A stretch of 57,192 nucleotides of DNA from Psychroflexus sp. MES1-P1E. Lineage in GTDB: Bacteria > Bacteroidota > Bacteroidia > Flavobacteriales > Flavobacteriaceae. Each line of letters begins with the position of its first letter. The stretch's first letter is position 1. The notes below the pieces were generated by a model. It made no database searches. It was not told where the DNA came from and saw only the letters and a list, made by a program, of their open reading frames with translations. Location: positions 1-57,192 of the forward strand of contig NZ_PJBS01000161.1 in the NCBI RefSeq assembly GCF_002836055.1, given 5' to 3'. This document shows, piece by piece, positions 26,442 through 37,200 of this stretch. The position numbers were made by a program, and so were the translations under genes.

Positions 26442-27448
26442 TATATTTTAAAAATGATAAAGAGCGTGAGCTTTACCTTGAAGAGCCATAAAATTATAGA
26501 AAAAAACGAAGTCTACAAGTTCAGTTTAATCTCAGCTGGGTTTAATTCCCCGAGGCTTGACTCGTGTTTTTAGGAAAGTTTGAAAACGGTTGGTTTTCAT
26601 CAATCAAAAAAAGCCATTTAAATACCTCGTGGGCTTGCCCCGAGCATTATTTACTTGAAATTTTTAATCAAAAAATCCTCACTAGAAATTTTTAGATTAC
26701 CATTTATTTTTTAAAATCTTTAAGTGTAGTTATAATGATATCTACACAATGTATCCATTGTTCTTTGTTGATCAATTAATGCTGGTAATAGTATGATGTT
26801 ACCATGTGTCAGTTTTGTTAGTAAACCATTATTTTTGAAGCGTCACATATGTTTCAAACTCTAAAGCTTTCTTTAGAATTGTTGATGACTAGAGCATTAA
26901 GTAACCTTCAAAATATCATTGGCTTCTTTAAAATGTTAGCCTTTTTTATCACTATGATTTACAATTTGTTCTGGGGTTAAAATAGTTTGAACATAAAACC
27001 TTTACTTATGAATATTAGTTTCACAAGTAGAATAGTTGTGGTAGTCTATCTGTTTAAAATTTTTAATTCCACTGCTCTAAGTTAATACTGTTGTTTTGTT
27101 TTACGCTTACTTTCTTCTAGTCAGGATTATTCATCTTAGAATGGTATTAACTTAAACTAGGGTTTAAAGAAAAAAGATTGAAAGTCCACACTTTGTTTTT
27201 TGTGGCCTTACAATCAATAATTATAAAATTTAAATTCTAAAAAAGTCAACCTACTCAAGGTGATCCTAGTGGTTTCAAAAAATTGAATCAAAGCAATAAA
27301 GCTTTAAGAAAATGGAAGTTAAAATCAATTAATTTTGAAGTAAATACAACATTTCAGATCATCTGAGTTTAGACTTTGATCTGATCTTAAATCCAACAGT
27401 AAAGACTTAATTTTTATAAATTAGATATTCAGATTCGATATAAAAGGG
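26442..27448. other. Gene-free 1.0 kb stretch with hairpins and decayed coding traces
   Basis: No intact gene was found on either strand. At 26548-26563 and 26625-26644 lie two GC-rich mini-hairpins with a CTTG loop (CGAG GCTTGA CTCG; CTCG-T-GGG CTTG CCCCGAG) in very AT-rich DNA. GAAAACGGTTGGTTTTC at 26582-26598 forms another hairpin. On the reverse strand around 26750-26990, short protein-like runs such as LTPEQIVNHSDKK and NGLLTKLTHGNIILLP are broken by stops and frame changes, suggesting a dead gene. CCACA/TGTGG pair around 27184-27204, and CAGATCATCTG at 27353-27363 is palindromic. Confidence 0.5.
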
Positions 27449-27456
27449 TACTTTTG
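27449..27456 (+). promoter_or_regulatory. Flavobacterial -7 element TACTTTTG for rpsO
   Basis: TACTTTTG matches TANNTTTG and gives rpsO a leader of about 48 bases. A -33 TTG is not clear. The leader could hold an S15 autoregulatory site, but none is recognisable. Confidence 0.55.
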
Positions 27457-27510
27457 CACGATTGAATAGAAAATCTATTCTAGCATAAAAATTATTGAAA
27501 TAATATTGGC

Positions 27511-27780
27511 ATGTACTTAACACAAGAAGAAAAAGGCGAATTATTTGCCAAACACGGTAAGGATAGTAAAGATTCCGGATCTGCCGAAGGTCAAATCGCA
27601 TTGATGACCGGAAGAATTGAATTCATTTCTCAACACCTTAAGACAAACAGAAAAGATTATAATTCTGAACGTTCACTAGTAAAACTTGTAGGTAAAAGAA
27701 GAAACCTATTGGATTATCTTATGAAGAAACATATTATGAGGTATAGAGCTATTGTAAAAGATTTAGGATTAAGAAAATAA
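27511..27780 (+). CDS. rpsO: 30S ribosomal protein S15
   Basis: An 89-residue ribosomal protein, the exact family length. The signature is clear: GSAEGQIALMTGRIEFISQHL, then RSLVKLVGKRRNLLDYLMKK. S15 binds 16S rRNA at the h20-h22 junction early in small-subunit assembly. A terminator follows at once and pnp lies 138 bases downstream, the same rpsO-pnp order as in many bacteria. Confidence 0.98.
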   Translation: MYLTQEEKGELFAKHGKDSKDSGSAEGQIALMTGRIEFISQHLKTNRKDYNSERSLVKLVGKRRNLLDYLMKKHIMRYRAIVKDLGLRK

Positions 27781-27784
27781 ATTT

Positions 27785-27810
27785 AAAGGGGCAATTTTGC
27801 CCCTTTTTTA
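27785..27810 (+). terminator. rpsO terminator
   Basis: AAAGGGGCAA (27785-27794) pairs with TTGCCCCTTT (27797-27806) around a very tight loop, followed by a T run. It begins 5 bases after the rpsO stop, so pnp probably needs its own promoter or read-through. Confidence 0.85.
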
Positions 27811-27918
27811 GTTTAAAAGCGTTCCCTAGAAAAGCTTCCATTGGTTTATACCTTTTTTCTAAACAACAACACAACAACTATTTTCTAAGAAAATGTATAA
27901 CCTTAAAATCATTAGTTT

Positions 27919-30078
27919 ATGATTCCAAAAACATTTAGTGAAATTATCGATCTCGGCGATGGTAGAGAAATCAAGCTCGAAACAGGTAAATTAGCAAAAC
28001 AAGCACACGGTTCTGTAGTCGTACAAATGGGTGACACTATGTTACTTTGTACAGTAGTGTCATCTTACAAAGAAAGTAAAATGGATTTCTTTCCATTAAC
28101 TGTAGACTATAGAGAAAAATTTGCAGCAGCAGGTCGTTACCCAGGAGGATTCTTCAAAAGAGAAGCAAGACCAAGTGATGGTGAAGTATTAACAATGAGA
28201 ATAGTAGATAGAGTTTTACGTCCGCTTTTCCCTTCAGATTACAGAACTGAAACACAAGTTATGATTCAACTTATGTCTCATGATGAAAATGTAATGCCAG
28301 ACGCCTTAGCAGGCCTAGCCGCTTCTGCAGCCATACAACTTTCAGATATTCCTTTTGAAACGGCTATTTCTGAAGCTAGAGTTGCAAGAATAAATGGGGA
28401 ATTTGTCATCAATCCAAGCCGAAGTCAGCTTAAAGAATCGGACATCGATATGATTATTGGTGCTTCTATGGATTCTGTGATGATGGTAGAAGGCGAGATG
28501 AAAGAAATTTCTGAAGAGGAAATGGCAGAAGCCATTCAGTTTGCTCACGAGCATATCAAAAAACAAGTGGAAGCGCAATTGCGTCTAGCAGAAGCTTTTG
28601 GTAAAAAACCAGTTAGAGAATATGCTGTAACTGAAGATAATGAAGATTTTGAAAAGAAAATTCATGATTTAGCTTACGATAAAATATATAAGATTGCTAA
28701 AGGTGGTCACAGCAAAAAAGATCGTGGAGAAGCTTTTTCAGCAGTAAAAGAGGAAGCCATGGCTTTATTTTCTGAAGAGGAATTAGAAGGAAACGAAAAG
28801 TTGATTAAAAAGTACTACAATAAAATCGAAAAAGCAGCAGTAAGGGAACTTACTCTAGCTGAAGGTTTACGTCTAGACGGAAGAAAAACAGACGAAATTA
28901 GACCTATCTGGTGTGAAGTCGCCTATTTACCTTCTGTTCATGGTTCAGCTATATTTACTCGTGGAGAAACCCAAGCTTTGGCTACAGTAACTCTTGGAAC
29001 ATCTAGAGAAGCCAGTACAATAGATATGCCAACTCACCAAGGTGAAGAGAAGTTCTATTTACATTATAACTTCCCTCCTTTTTGTACAGGTGAAGCTTAT
29101 CCTATACGCGGGACTTCTAGACGAGAAATAGGTCATGGAAATCTTGCTCAAAGAGCTTTAAAAGGAATGATTCCGGAAAGCAATCCCTACACTGTAAGAG
29201 TTGTATCTGAAGTTTTAGAATCTAATGGATCGTCTTCTATGGCAACCGTTTGTGCGGGAACTATGGCTATGATGGATGCAGGAATAAAAATGAAAAAACC
29301 TGTTTCTGGAATAGCAATGGGATTGATTTCTGATGGAGATCGCCATGCTGTTTTATCCGATATCTTAGGAGATGAAGATCACTTAGGAGATATGGATTTT
29401 AAAGTGACAGGGACTGCAGACGGTATCACTGCTTGCCAAATGGATATTAAAGTAAAAGGTTTGCCTTACGAAATTCTTGTAAAAGCTTTACAACAAGCAA
29501 GAGCGGGTAGATTACATATTCTTGAGAAATTGACTGATACTATTTCACTACCAAATGAAAATGTGAAAGCCCACGCTCCAAAAATTATCACTAGAAGAAT
29601 TCCAAATGAGTTTATTGGTGCATTAATTGGACCTGGAGGTAAAGTTATCCAAGAACTACAAAAATCAACAGGAACAGAAATAGTTATAAATGAAGATCCT
29701 GTTACTGAAGAAGGAATTGTAGAAATCCTTGGTACAAAACAAGAAGGTATAGACAAAGTCTTAGCTAAAATTGATTCTGTAACCTTCAAGCCAGAGAAAG
29801 GGAGTGTTTATGAAGTCACTGTCGTTAAAGTTTTAGACTTTGGTGCAGTTGTAGAATATAACGACGCCCCTGGAAATGAAGTTTTATTACACATTTCAGA
29901 ATTAGCTTGGGAGCGTACAGAAAATGTTGCTGATGTTATGAAACTAGGTGATGTTTTAGATGTAAAATACTTTGGAGTGGATCCTAGAACTAAGAAACCT
30001 AAGGTTTCTAGAAAGGCTCTTTTAAAAAAACCCGAAAGACCTCAGAAAAATGAGGACGATTCAAGTAAATCTGAATAA
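27919..30078 (+). CDS. pnp: Polyribonucleotide nucleotidyltransferase (PNPase)
   Basis: A 719-residue phosphorolytic 3'-to-5' exoribonuclease. Two RNase PH-like cores flank an alpha-helical domain (~240-310). The KH domain near 555-615 has the GxxG loop IGPGGKVI, and the S1 domain near 625-695 reads [16 protein letters not shown]. The catalytic Asp region of the second core is [19 protein letters not shown]. Complete and standard, it acts in mRNA turnover and follows rpsO. Confidence 0.97.
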   Translation: MIPKTFSEIIDLGDGREIKLETGKLAKQAHGSVVVQMGDTMLLCTVVSSYKESKMDFFPLTVDYREKFAAAGRYPGGFFKREARPSDGEVLTMRIVDRVLRPLFPSDYRTETQVMIQLMSHDENVMPDALAGLAASAAIQLSDIPFETAISEARVARINGEFVINPSRSQLKESDIDMIIGASMDSVMMVEGEMKEISEEEMAEAIQFAHEHIKKQVEAQLRLAEAFGKKPVREYAVTEDNEDFEKKIHDLAYDKIYKIAKGGHSKKDRGEAFSAVKEEAMALFSEEELEGNEKLIKKYYNKIEKAAVRELTLAEGLRLDGRKTDEIRPIWCEVAYLPSVHGSAIFTRGETQALATVTLGTSREASTIDMPTHQGEEKFYLHYNFPPFCTGEAYPIRGTSRREIGHGNLAQRALKGMIPESNPYTVRVVSEVLESNGSSSMATVCAGTMAMMDAGIKMKKPVSGIAMGLISDGDRHAVLSDILGDEDHLGDMDFKVTGTADGITACQMDIKVKGLPYEILVKALQQARAGRLHILEKLTDTISLPNENVKAHAPKIITRRIPNEFIGALIGPGGKVIQELQKSTGTEIVINEDPVTEEGIVEILGTKQEGIDKVLAKIDSVTFKPEKGSVYEVTVVKVLDFGAVVEYNDAPGNEVLLHISELAWERTENVADVMKLGDVLDVKYFGVDPRTKKPKVSRKALLKKPERPQKNEDDSSKSE

Positions 30079-30091
30079 TTCAGATAAGTTT

Positions 30092-30128
30092 TAAAAAACG
30101 GTTTAGAATATTCTAAGCCGTTTTTTTT
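30092..30128 (+). terminator. pnp terminator
   Basis: CGGTTTAGAAT pairs with ATTCTAAGCCG (one G-U pair), preceded by an A run and followed by eight T residues, starting 14 bases after the pnp stop. Confidence 0.88.
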
Positions 30129-30192
30129 GTTTGCTGACAACATAGCATCACTGACATATTTTCAGAGGTTGTTTTGTTGAATATAGTGATGA

Positions 30193-30282
30193 AAAATAGG
30201 TTTATTTCATAAAATAGGTTTAATAATTCAAAATAAAATAATAAAATAGGTATTTTAGTAAATGTGCATGATCATTGCACTT
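30193..30282 (+). promoter_or_regulatory. Triple AAAATAGGT repeat and palindrome upstream of proCBA
   Basis: AAAATAGGT occurs three times in the same orientation (30193-30201, 30211-30219, 30243-30251). The near-palindrome GTGCATGATCATTGCAC follows at 30262-30278, extended on both sides by TAAA/TTTA. Nothing else in the 243 bases between pnp and proC explains these. They look like regulator-binding sites for the proline operon; the regulator is unknown. Confidence 0.45.
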
Positions 30283-30321
30283 TACAAGTAAATCATTTTT
30301 ATTAATCATTAAAAAAATAGA

Positions 30322-31125
30322 ATGAAAGTATTAGTAATTGGAGCGGGTAATATGGGATTAACTTACTCTGAAGGAATGGCAAAATCCCCTTTATTAAATA
30401 GAAAAAATCTGATGATTCATGACGTCTCAGAAGACTTATTGAAAAAACTTAGTGAAGTGTCTTACTATGACACCTTCGATAATCTACAAGATTGTGTGCC
30501 TAACGCAGATGTCGTCTTTCTAGCGGTTAAGCCTTACCACAGTGAGGAATTGTTTGAAAGAATGAAACCAATGCTCGATGAACAGCAAATCATTGTATCG
30601 CTGATGGCGGGCGTTACCATCGAAAACATTCAAAATGGACTCAATGTTAAAAAAGTAGTAAGGACTATGCCCAACTTACCTGCAAAGGTTGGTAAAGGGG
30701 TAACTTCTTATACGGAATCTAAGGAAGTCTCTAGAGTAGAGTTGCTTATGATTAGAAACCTACTGGATACTACAGGACAATCCATTCGTGTAAAAAATGA
30801 AGATTTCATAAATAAATCCACCGGTATTTCTGGTAGTGGACCAGCTTATATATTTTACTTTATGGCTTCGATGTTGGATGCTGCTAAGAAAATGGGATTT
30901 TCAGATCATGATTCTAAAATATTAGTGAGCAATACCTTTGAAGGTGCAGTTCATCTATTCAATGAATCTGATTTATCTCCTGAAAAGTGGATGGATCGCG
31001 TTGCGTCTAAAGGCGGTACAACTAGAGCAGCACTAGACTCTATGGACGATAATAATGTAAAACAGCTCATTCAGGATGCTGCCTATGCAGCCTTTAACAG
31101 AGCAGTAGAACTTGGTGATGAGTAA
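30322..31125 (+). CDS. proC: Pyrroline-5-carboxylate reductase
   Basis: A 267-residue enzyme for the last step of proline synthesis, reducing pyrroline-5-carboxylate with NAD(P)H. The Rossmann GAGNMG is at 7-12. The substrate-binding STGISGSGPAYIFYF and the dimerisation stretch VASKGGTTRAAL are both present. First gene of a proC-proB-proA operon; its end overlaps proB by 8 bases. The complete pathway from glutamate to proline is thus in one unit, useful if proline serves as an osmoprotectant. Confidence 0.96.
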   Translation: MKVLVIGAGNMGLTYSEGMAKSPLLNRKNLMIHDVSEDLLKKLSEVSYYDTFDNLQDCVPNADVVFLAVKPYHSEELFERMKPMLDEQQIIVSLMAGVTIENIQNGLNVKKVVRTMPNLPAKVGKGVTSYTESKEVSRVELLMIRNLLDTTGQSIRVKNEDFINKSTGISGSGPAYIFYFMASMLDAAKKMGFSDHDSKILVSNTFEGAVHLFNESDLSPEKWMDRVASKGGTTRAALDSMDDNNVKQLIQDAAYAAFNRAVELGDE

Positions 31126-31912
31126 TTTAAACCTTAAAAAAATGCATTCAAAACGTATAGTTGTAAAAGTTGGAACCAATGTCATGACCAACAGAAACAA
31201 TAGAATTGTAGGTCCAATTCTAAAAAACTTAGTGAGACAAATTGCTTATTTATACGAGCGTGATATCATTACAATTCTTGTGTCTTCTGGATCTGCTATA
31301 GCAGGAAAAGAGGTCTTAGGCTCATGTTCTTCGAACGATAAGTCTATTAGACGACAAGTATATTCTTCTGTAGGACAGCCTAGAATGATGAGACATTATT
31401 ATACGATGTTTCATGATTACGGGATGCGTTGTGGACAAGTATTAGCCACTAAAAGAGATTTCGCACCTGGTAAATATCGCGAAAATATGATCAATTGTTA
31501 TGAAGGCCTTTTAAAAGAGGGCATCGTTCCAATTGCCAATGAAGATGATGCGGTTTCCCTTTCTATGTCTATGTTTTCCGACAATGATGAGTTAGCCAGT
31601 TTAGTTTCAGAATTGGTTAAGGCAGACATGTTAATTATGCTTACTGATATCGAAGGCCTTTATACAGGTCATCCAGATCATGAGGATTCCAAAGTGTTAA
31701 GACATGTGAGAGTCCACGATAATGTTGAAAAATATGTTCAAGAAAATGAAAAAGGAGAAGGCGAAGGCCGAGGTGGCATGGAGTCCAAGCTAAAAATAGC
31801 TAAGATGACGGCAAGTAAAAATATTCCTACTTTCATAGCCAACGGAAAGGATGAGAATATCATCATAGATATATTAGAAGGTAGAGAAGTCGGTACTAAA
31901 TTTACTGTTTAA
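31118..31912 (+). CDS. proB: Glutamate 5-kinase (no PUA domain)
   Basis: Phosphorylates glutamate in the first step of proline synthesis. The amino-acid-kinase fold shows IVVKVGTNVMT at the N-terminus, the ATP and substrate loops VSSGSAIAGKEVLG and NEDDAVS, and the lysine loop GRGGMESKLKIAKM. It is about 264 residues, against about 367 in E. coli, because the C-terminal PUA domain is missing. I chose the ATG at 31118, coupled to the end of proC; ATG at 31142 is a fair alternative, just before the conserved core. Confidence 0.93.
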   Translation: MSNLNLKKMHSKRIVVKVGTNVMTNRNNRIVGPILKNLVRQIAYLYERDIITILVSSGSAIAGKEVLGSCSSNDKSIRRQVYSSVGQPRMMRHYYTMFHDYGMRCGQVLATKRDFAPGKYRENMINCYEGLLKEGIVPIANEDDAVSLSMSMFSDNDELASLVSELVKADMLIMLTDIEGLYTGHPDHEDSKVLRHVRVHDNVEKYVQENEKGEGEGRGGMESKLKIAKMTASKNIPTFIANGKDENIIIDILEGREVGTKFTV

Positions 31913-31927
31913 TCTTAAAAACGATTT

Positions 31928-33127
31928 ATGAAGTTATTAGATACAAAAGTTAAAAACGACGTTCTTCAATCGATGATAACTATTATCGATAAAAGAAGAG
32001 ATGAGATTATAGAAGAAAATAAAAAAGACTTAGAATCCTTCAAGAGAAATGATCAGGCCCTTTACGATAGATTGGTGGTGAATCAAAGTAAAGTTAACGG
32101 TATGATTCAAGCTATTAAGGAAGTGAAAGAACAAGATGATCCTGTTGGAAAAACTATTTCTGAAAAAACCTTAGATAATGGTTTGAAGATTGTCAACAAA
32201 ACAGATCCCTTTGGTACTATCATGATCATTTATGAATCAAGGCCAGATGTAACCATTGAAGCAGCAGTTTTAGCCTTTAAAGCGAATAATAAAATATTCT
32301 TGAAAGGTGGGAAAGAAGCGAATCATAGCAATATCATTTTAGAAAAATGCTGGCATGAAGCCTTAAAAGAAAATGGATTGTCTACAGATTGGATTTCTCT
32401 ACTTCACCTCAATCGTGAAGAAACAAGAGAGTTTTTAAGCAATCCACCAGAAAAAATAGATCTAGTAGTTCCAAGAGGTGGTGATAAGTTGATAGATTTT
32501 GTGAAGAGAACAGCTAAAGGAGCTGTTCTCGTTAGTGGTAGAGGAAATAACTTTTTATACGTATCTCCCGATGCAGATTGGGATACCGCTAAAAAAGTAA
32601 TCATCAATGCTAAAACAGATAAAATCTCTGGATGTAATGCTCTAGATAAGGTATTGATCGACTCTCACTTGCCAGATTTCGAAGCTAAGGTTAAGGGCTT
32701 AGCAGAGACTCTAGAAAATGATTATAAGGTAGAAATTCTTGTCGATGGTAAAGTGGAAGATGTTTTGGATAAACCTACACTTCCAACAAAAGATACATGG
32801 ACAGAGGAATTTTTAGCTTTAAAAATAGTTTTATCTTCCGTAGAATCCTTTGATGAAGCTGTAGAGAAGATAAATACTTACTCTGGAGGTCATTCTTCTG
32901 TAATTATCACTGAAGATGATACTAAAGCTTTAGAATTTATGCAACAAATTGATTGTGCTGCTGTATATCAAAATGCGTCTACTAGATTTACAGACGGTGG
33001 ACAAATGGGAGTTGGAGCTGAACTAGCAATTTCTACAGATAAATTGCATCACAGAGGCCCCTTAGGACTAAAACAACTGGTCACCAACAAATATTATATT
33101 TGGGGTAATGGACAAATCAGAGAATAA
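31928..33127 (+). CDS. proA: Glutamate-5-semialdehyde dehydrogenase (gamma-glutamyl phosphate reductase)
   Basis: A 399-residue NADPH-dependent reductase of glutamyl 5-phosphate, the middle step of proline synthesis. Features are GTIMIIYESRPDVTIEAA, the catalytic Cys236 in SGCNALDKVL, and the C-terminal DGGQMGVGAELAISTDKLHHRGP. It lies 15 bases after proB, last in the operon, with a strong terminator downstream. Complete. Confidence 0.96.
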   Translation: MKLLDTKVKNDVLQSMITIIDKRRDEIIEENKKDLESFKRNDQALYDRLVVNQSKVNGMIQAIKEVKEQDDPVGKTISEKTLDNGLKIVNKTDPFGTIMIIYESRPDVTIEAAVLAFKANNKIFLKGGKEANHSNIILEKCWHEALKENGLSTDWISLLHLNREETREFLSNPPEKIDLVVPRGGDKLIDFVKRTAKGAVLVSGRGNNFLYVSPDADWDTAKKVIINAKTDKISGCNALDKVLIDSHLPDFEAKVKGLAETLENDYKVEILVDGKVEDVLDKPTLPTKDTWTEEFLALKIVLSSVESFDEAVEKINTYSGGHSSVIITEDDTKALEFMQQIDCAAVYQNASTRFTDGGQMGVGAELAISTDKLHHRGPLGLKQLVTNKYYIWGNGQIRE

Positions 33128-33152
33128 ATATTAAAATTTAAGGTGCCTAACA

Positions 33153-33183
33153 GCCTGCTTTACAATCTAAAGCAGGCTTTTTT
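33153..33183 (+). terminator. proCBA terminator
   Basis: GCCTGCTTTA (33153-33162) pairs perfectly with TAAAGCAGGC (33168-33177) around CAATC, followed by six T residues. Confidence 0.92.
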
Positions 33184-33292
33184 GTGAAAGATAACGTCGG
33201 TTTTAAAAATAATTTGATGCCTCCGTGTAACATTTTCTCCTTTTAGCTCGTAAAATAATATGTAGATAAACGATAATTGAGGACATAGCTAA

Positions 33293-34156
33293 ATGAGACA
33301 ACTTAAAATTACCAAACAGGTTACCAACAGAGAAACTGCATCCCTAGACAAGTATCTTCAAGAAATTGGAAAAGTAGACTTGATTACGGCGGAAGAAGAA
33401 GTTGAGCTTGCACAAAAAATTAAAGCTGGAGATGATTTAGCTTTAGAGAAATTGACCAAGGCCAATTTAAGATTTGTGGTATCTGTATCAAAGCAGTACC
33501 AAAATCAGGGTCTTACCCTACCCGATCTTATTAATGAAGGAAATTTAGGACTCATTAAAGCGGCAAAACGCTTTGATGAAACAAGGGGTTTCAAATTTAT
33601 TTCCTATGCGGTGTGGTGGATTAGACAATCCATCCTTTCAGCTTTGGCTGAGCAATCCCGTGTAGTAAGATTACCTTTAAACAAAATTGGTTCTATTAAC
33701 AAAATCAATAAGACTTTTGCCATTCTAGAGCAACGCCATCAACGACCACCGAGTCCAGATGAAATTGCAAAAGAATTGGAAATGACCGTTAATGACGTTA
33801 AAGAGTCTTTAAAAAATTCTGGGCGTCACTTATCTATGGATGCTCCGTTGATTGAAGGTGAAGACTCCAATTTATATGATGTTTTAAAATTTGGAGAATC
33901 TCCAAATCCAGAAAACGATTTGCTACACGAATCGCTTCAAACAGAAATAGAAAGAGCTCTAGAAACGTTAACCACACGGGAGGCCGATGTCATTCGTCTT
34001 TACTTTGGATTAGGAAATCAACAACCTATGACTTTGGAAGAAATTGGAGAGACTTTTGGACTTACTAGAGAAAGAGTAAGACAGATTAAGGAAAAAGGGG
34101 TTAGACGTTTAAAACACACCTCTAGAAGCACTATACTCAAAACATACCTAGGATAG
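33293..34156 (+). CDS. rpoD: Primary RNA polymerase sigma factor (Bacteroidota short type)
   Basis: A 287-residue housekeeping sigma factor. Region 1.2 starts near residue 17 ([19 protein letters not shown]). Region 2 has [20 protein letters not shown] and [15 protein letters not shown]. Region 3 follows, and region 4 has [19 protein letters not shown]. There is no region 1.1 and no long non-conserved insert, the known compact form in Bacteroidota. This sigma reads the TTG/TANNTTTG promoters seen across the window. It is transcribed alone, ending at a clear terminator. Confidence 0.95.
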   Translation: MRQLKITKQVTNRETASLDKYLQEIGKVDLITAEEEVELAQKIKAGDDLALEKLTKANLRFVVSVSKQYQNQGLTLPDLINEGNLGLIKAAKRFDETRGFKFISYAVWWIRQSILSALAEQSRVVRLPLNKIGSINKINKTFAILEQRHQRPPSPDEIAKELEMTVNDVKESLKNSGRHLSMDAPLIEGEDSNLYDVLKFGESPNPENDLLHESLQTEIERALETLTTREADVIRLYFGLGNQQPMTLEEIGETFGLTRERVRQIKEKGVRRLKHTSRSTILKTYLG

Positions 34157-34177
34157 GTTTAGGTTTTGAATTTTACT

Positions 34178-34207
34178 AAAAAAGCCCTCTAAATGAGGGC
34201 TTTTTTT
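34178..34207. terminator. rpoD terminator
   Basis: GCCCTC (34184-34189) pairs with GAGGGC (34195-34200), with an A run before and a T run after. It is probably bidirectional, since the reverse-strand TPR gene ends 24 bases downstream. Confidence 0.85.
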
Positions 34208-34230
34208 ATACTGATTTTTGAAAGAACCAA

Positions 34231-37200
34231 TTAATTTTTATCGACCTCAATAGACGAATTGGTTTCTGCGGCTTTACTCTTGATTTGTTTTAGTAATTCT
34301 TCAGATTCAGAAATGATTTTAGGGTATGACTGAAAGTTTTTAATAATATTTTCTAAAATGTAAGTGGCCTGATAATCATCCCCTAAAGCATTAAAATTTT
34401 TGGCCATCAATAAAAGTCCTTTAACTCCAAATTCTTTATATCTAGAATAATTTTTTGTGAGATCCTGAATAACAAGTGTAGAGGCTTCATAATTCCGTGA
34501 CTTGTTCTTAAAGTAAGCATCATAATATAAAGCCTCAGCTTTTAGTTTTCGTGTGGCCGTCGTTGACACTTCTCTATAAGCAGTTTCTGCTCTTTTTTCA
34601 TCACCAACTTCCAAAGAAGCTCTAGCGATGAATATTTTTGCATCACTAAGGACCTCTTCGTCTATATTGTCTTTAGATAAGATCAATTCAGCATAAATGA
34701 TAGTTCTATCAAAATTCTCAATTTCATAGTAGGCTTTCATTAGATTGGACTGCGCAAACACTACATTTTGAGAAAAATTGGCTTCTGTCTCTAACCTATT
34801 TAAACTGGTAATCGCTTGATCATAGTTCTTTTCAGATAAATAGATTTGAGCTAATCGCCTCAAGGATTCTTCTGTAAACTCACTAGATCGGCTATTGATG
34901 ACTTCTTCGTAGTATGGAACAGATGCTTGGCGCTGATCGCTGTTAAACAAAGATTGAGCGAGATAGAAATTGGACTTTAAACTGTTTTTTCCATTAGGAA
35001 ATTCTTCTAAGTATTTTTTAAATCCTTCAATTGCTTTATTAGTTTCATTGTCTAGAAACTTATTTTCTGCAGCTTCGTAAGTGGCTTCTTCAATATCAGA
35101 ATCTGCAACTTCAACAAAGTCTAAGCCTCTTACCCAAGTGGCATATTCGTCTGTTTGGCCAAGATCTATATAAATTAGCCTAGCAGTTTGAACAGCCTGA
35201 AGGGCCTCCTGAGAGTTTGGATATTCCTTAATCAACTGTTTTAACCTCACTAAAGCCTCTTGATTTTCTCCTTTGTTGAAATAGATTAATGCCAGTTTTG
35301 ACATAGCTTTAGGGTAATATATGCTTTGTTTATAATTGGTTAAAATGTTTTGATAAGTTGTAATTGCTGCTTGGTCTTCATTTTCTGCTACGTAGGTATT
35401 ACCTAGCTCAAATAGAGCATCATCCTTGTAAATAGATTTCGGGTAACCCTGGACAAATAGATTTAAATTTTCAATTTTTTGTGCATTCCTATCCACAAAT
35501 CCATAGCTATAAGCCTTTTGATAAAAAGCATAATCACTATTGTAATTCTTCATTGCAATAGCGCTATTATAAGCCTCCATTGCTGGCCAATATTGTCCTA
35601 ATGCAAATTGTGCATCTCCTAATCTTACATAGGCATCATGAAGTCGTTGTGATGGCCTTTCAATAGCAGTGAAGCTTTCAAAGAAAGAAATAGTGGATCT
35701 ATAGTTTTTTGTTTTAAAGTAAGCATACGCAATATTGTAATCTGTAGAGTAAAACTCAGACAACTGCTTTGCCATGGGCATCCCTTTAAACTCTTTGTAA
35801 CCAATCAAGGCCATATCATAGTTCCCCAATGCATAGTCCACTTCTGCTTTCCAATACGTGGCTTTCGCAGTAAACTCTGGATCTAAGCGTTCCGCTAAAG
35901 ACCTATTGAAATAGTCTTTAGCGGCTTTAAGTTGGTTATCTCTAAATAATTCAACTCCATAATAATAGGTTACTTTTTGTAAAGCCAATTTATTTTTATA
36001 CTCCCGACTTCCACCTAGCATCGAAATTGCTTTCTCGTAATTTTTTGATGTTAAATATGAATCGATCAATAAATCTTTAATTAGTTCAGATTCTTGAGAC
36101 GTTGGGTAGTTTTCAATAAACGCCTGCAGCACTTCAGGAACAGATTGGTATGTATTTCCAATTTCATAACTCAGCTTTGCATAATTTAAATAAGCATCTT
36201 CCTTTAGCTTGTCATCAAAGTTCATTTCTGTCACATTTTTAAAAGCATTGAGCGCTTGAATTTTCTTATCGGTTTTCAAGTAGGCCTTAGCAAGATGATA
36301 ATATGCATTTTGGGCTACAAAATCTTGACCATCTAAGATTTTAGAGAATTCATCAATAGCCAATTCATACTGTCCCGTTTGATAATAGGCGTAACCCAGT
36401 TGGTAATAATCTGTGTTATTCCACTTACCTCTATCCCCTTTATAGTCCTTTAAGTATTGAATAGCACTAGTATAATCCTTTAAATTGAAATAACTTTCTC
36501 CTATAATTTTATCAAGTTGAGAGCGTTCGCGGGCATTCGATTTTGGTAGCTTTTCCATACCTAGATCAATCGCCTTTTGAAAATTACCAAGTTTGAAATT
36601 CATATCACTTTGGAAATAAGATATGTTATTTCCCTGAATACCTTCACTCCTAGCCTCATCAAATAATTCTGAAGCAGACTCGTATTCGTTTTCTTCATAA
36701 GCTATAAAACCTATATAGTATTTGGCCTGAGCTCCATATTTTTTATCATTTCTAACTCTATTAAAAAGTTGCTCTGCTTGGTCATAGTTCTTACTTTTAA
36801 AGCTTGTATACCCAAAATTAAACTCATAAGTATTAAGTTCATCCTTCGACAAGGAACGAGTATTCACTTGCGCAAACCATTTATTGGCTTTTAAAAAATC
36901 TCTCTTTTGGAAATAGTAATTTCCAACTTCAAGATAAGCCTTGTTGGTTTTTAAACTTGCAGGGTTTGCCTTTATAAAGTCTTCCATCTGCTCATCTGCA
37001 GTAGGTTCGCCTAGTTTAATGGCGCAATTCGCTAGATAAAATTCAATATTAGACTTTAACTGATCACTGTCCAAGGACCTATTTATCTGCTTAAAAGCCT
37101 TTACTGCAGCAGCAAGTTGATTTTGATCGTATAAATGAAGGGCGTCTTGATACTTTCCAAGGGCATCTTCAAAATATTGAGATTGCTGAGCCTGGACTAA

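Noticed and set aside
26442-27510. CRISPR array or tRNA in the 1 kb gap
   Set aside because: No regularly spaced repeats and no cloverleaf or TTCGA-type T-loop signature were found; the two hairpins are single, diverged copies.
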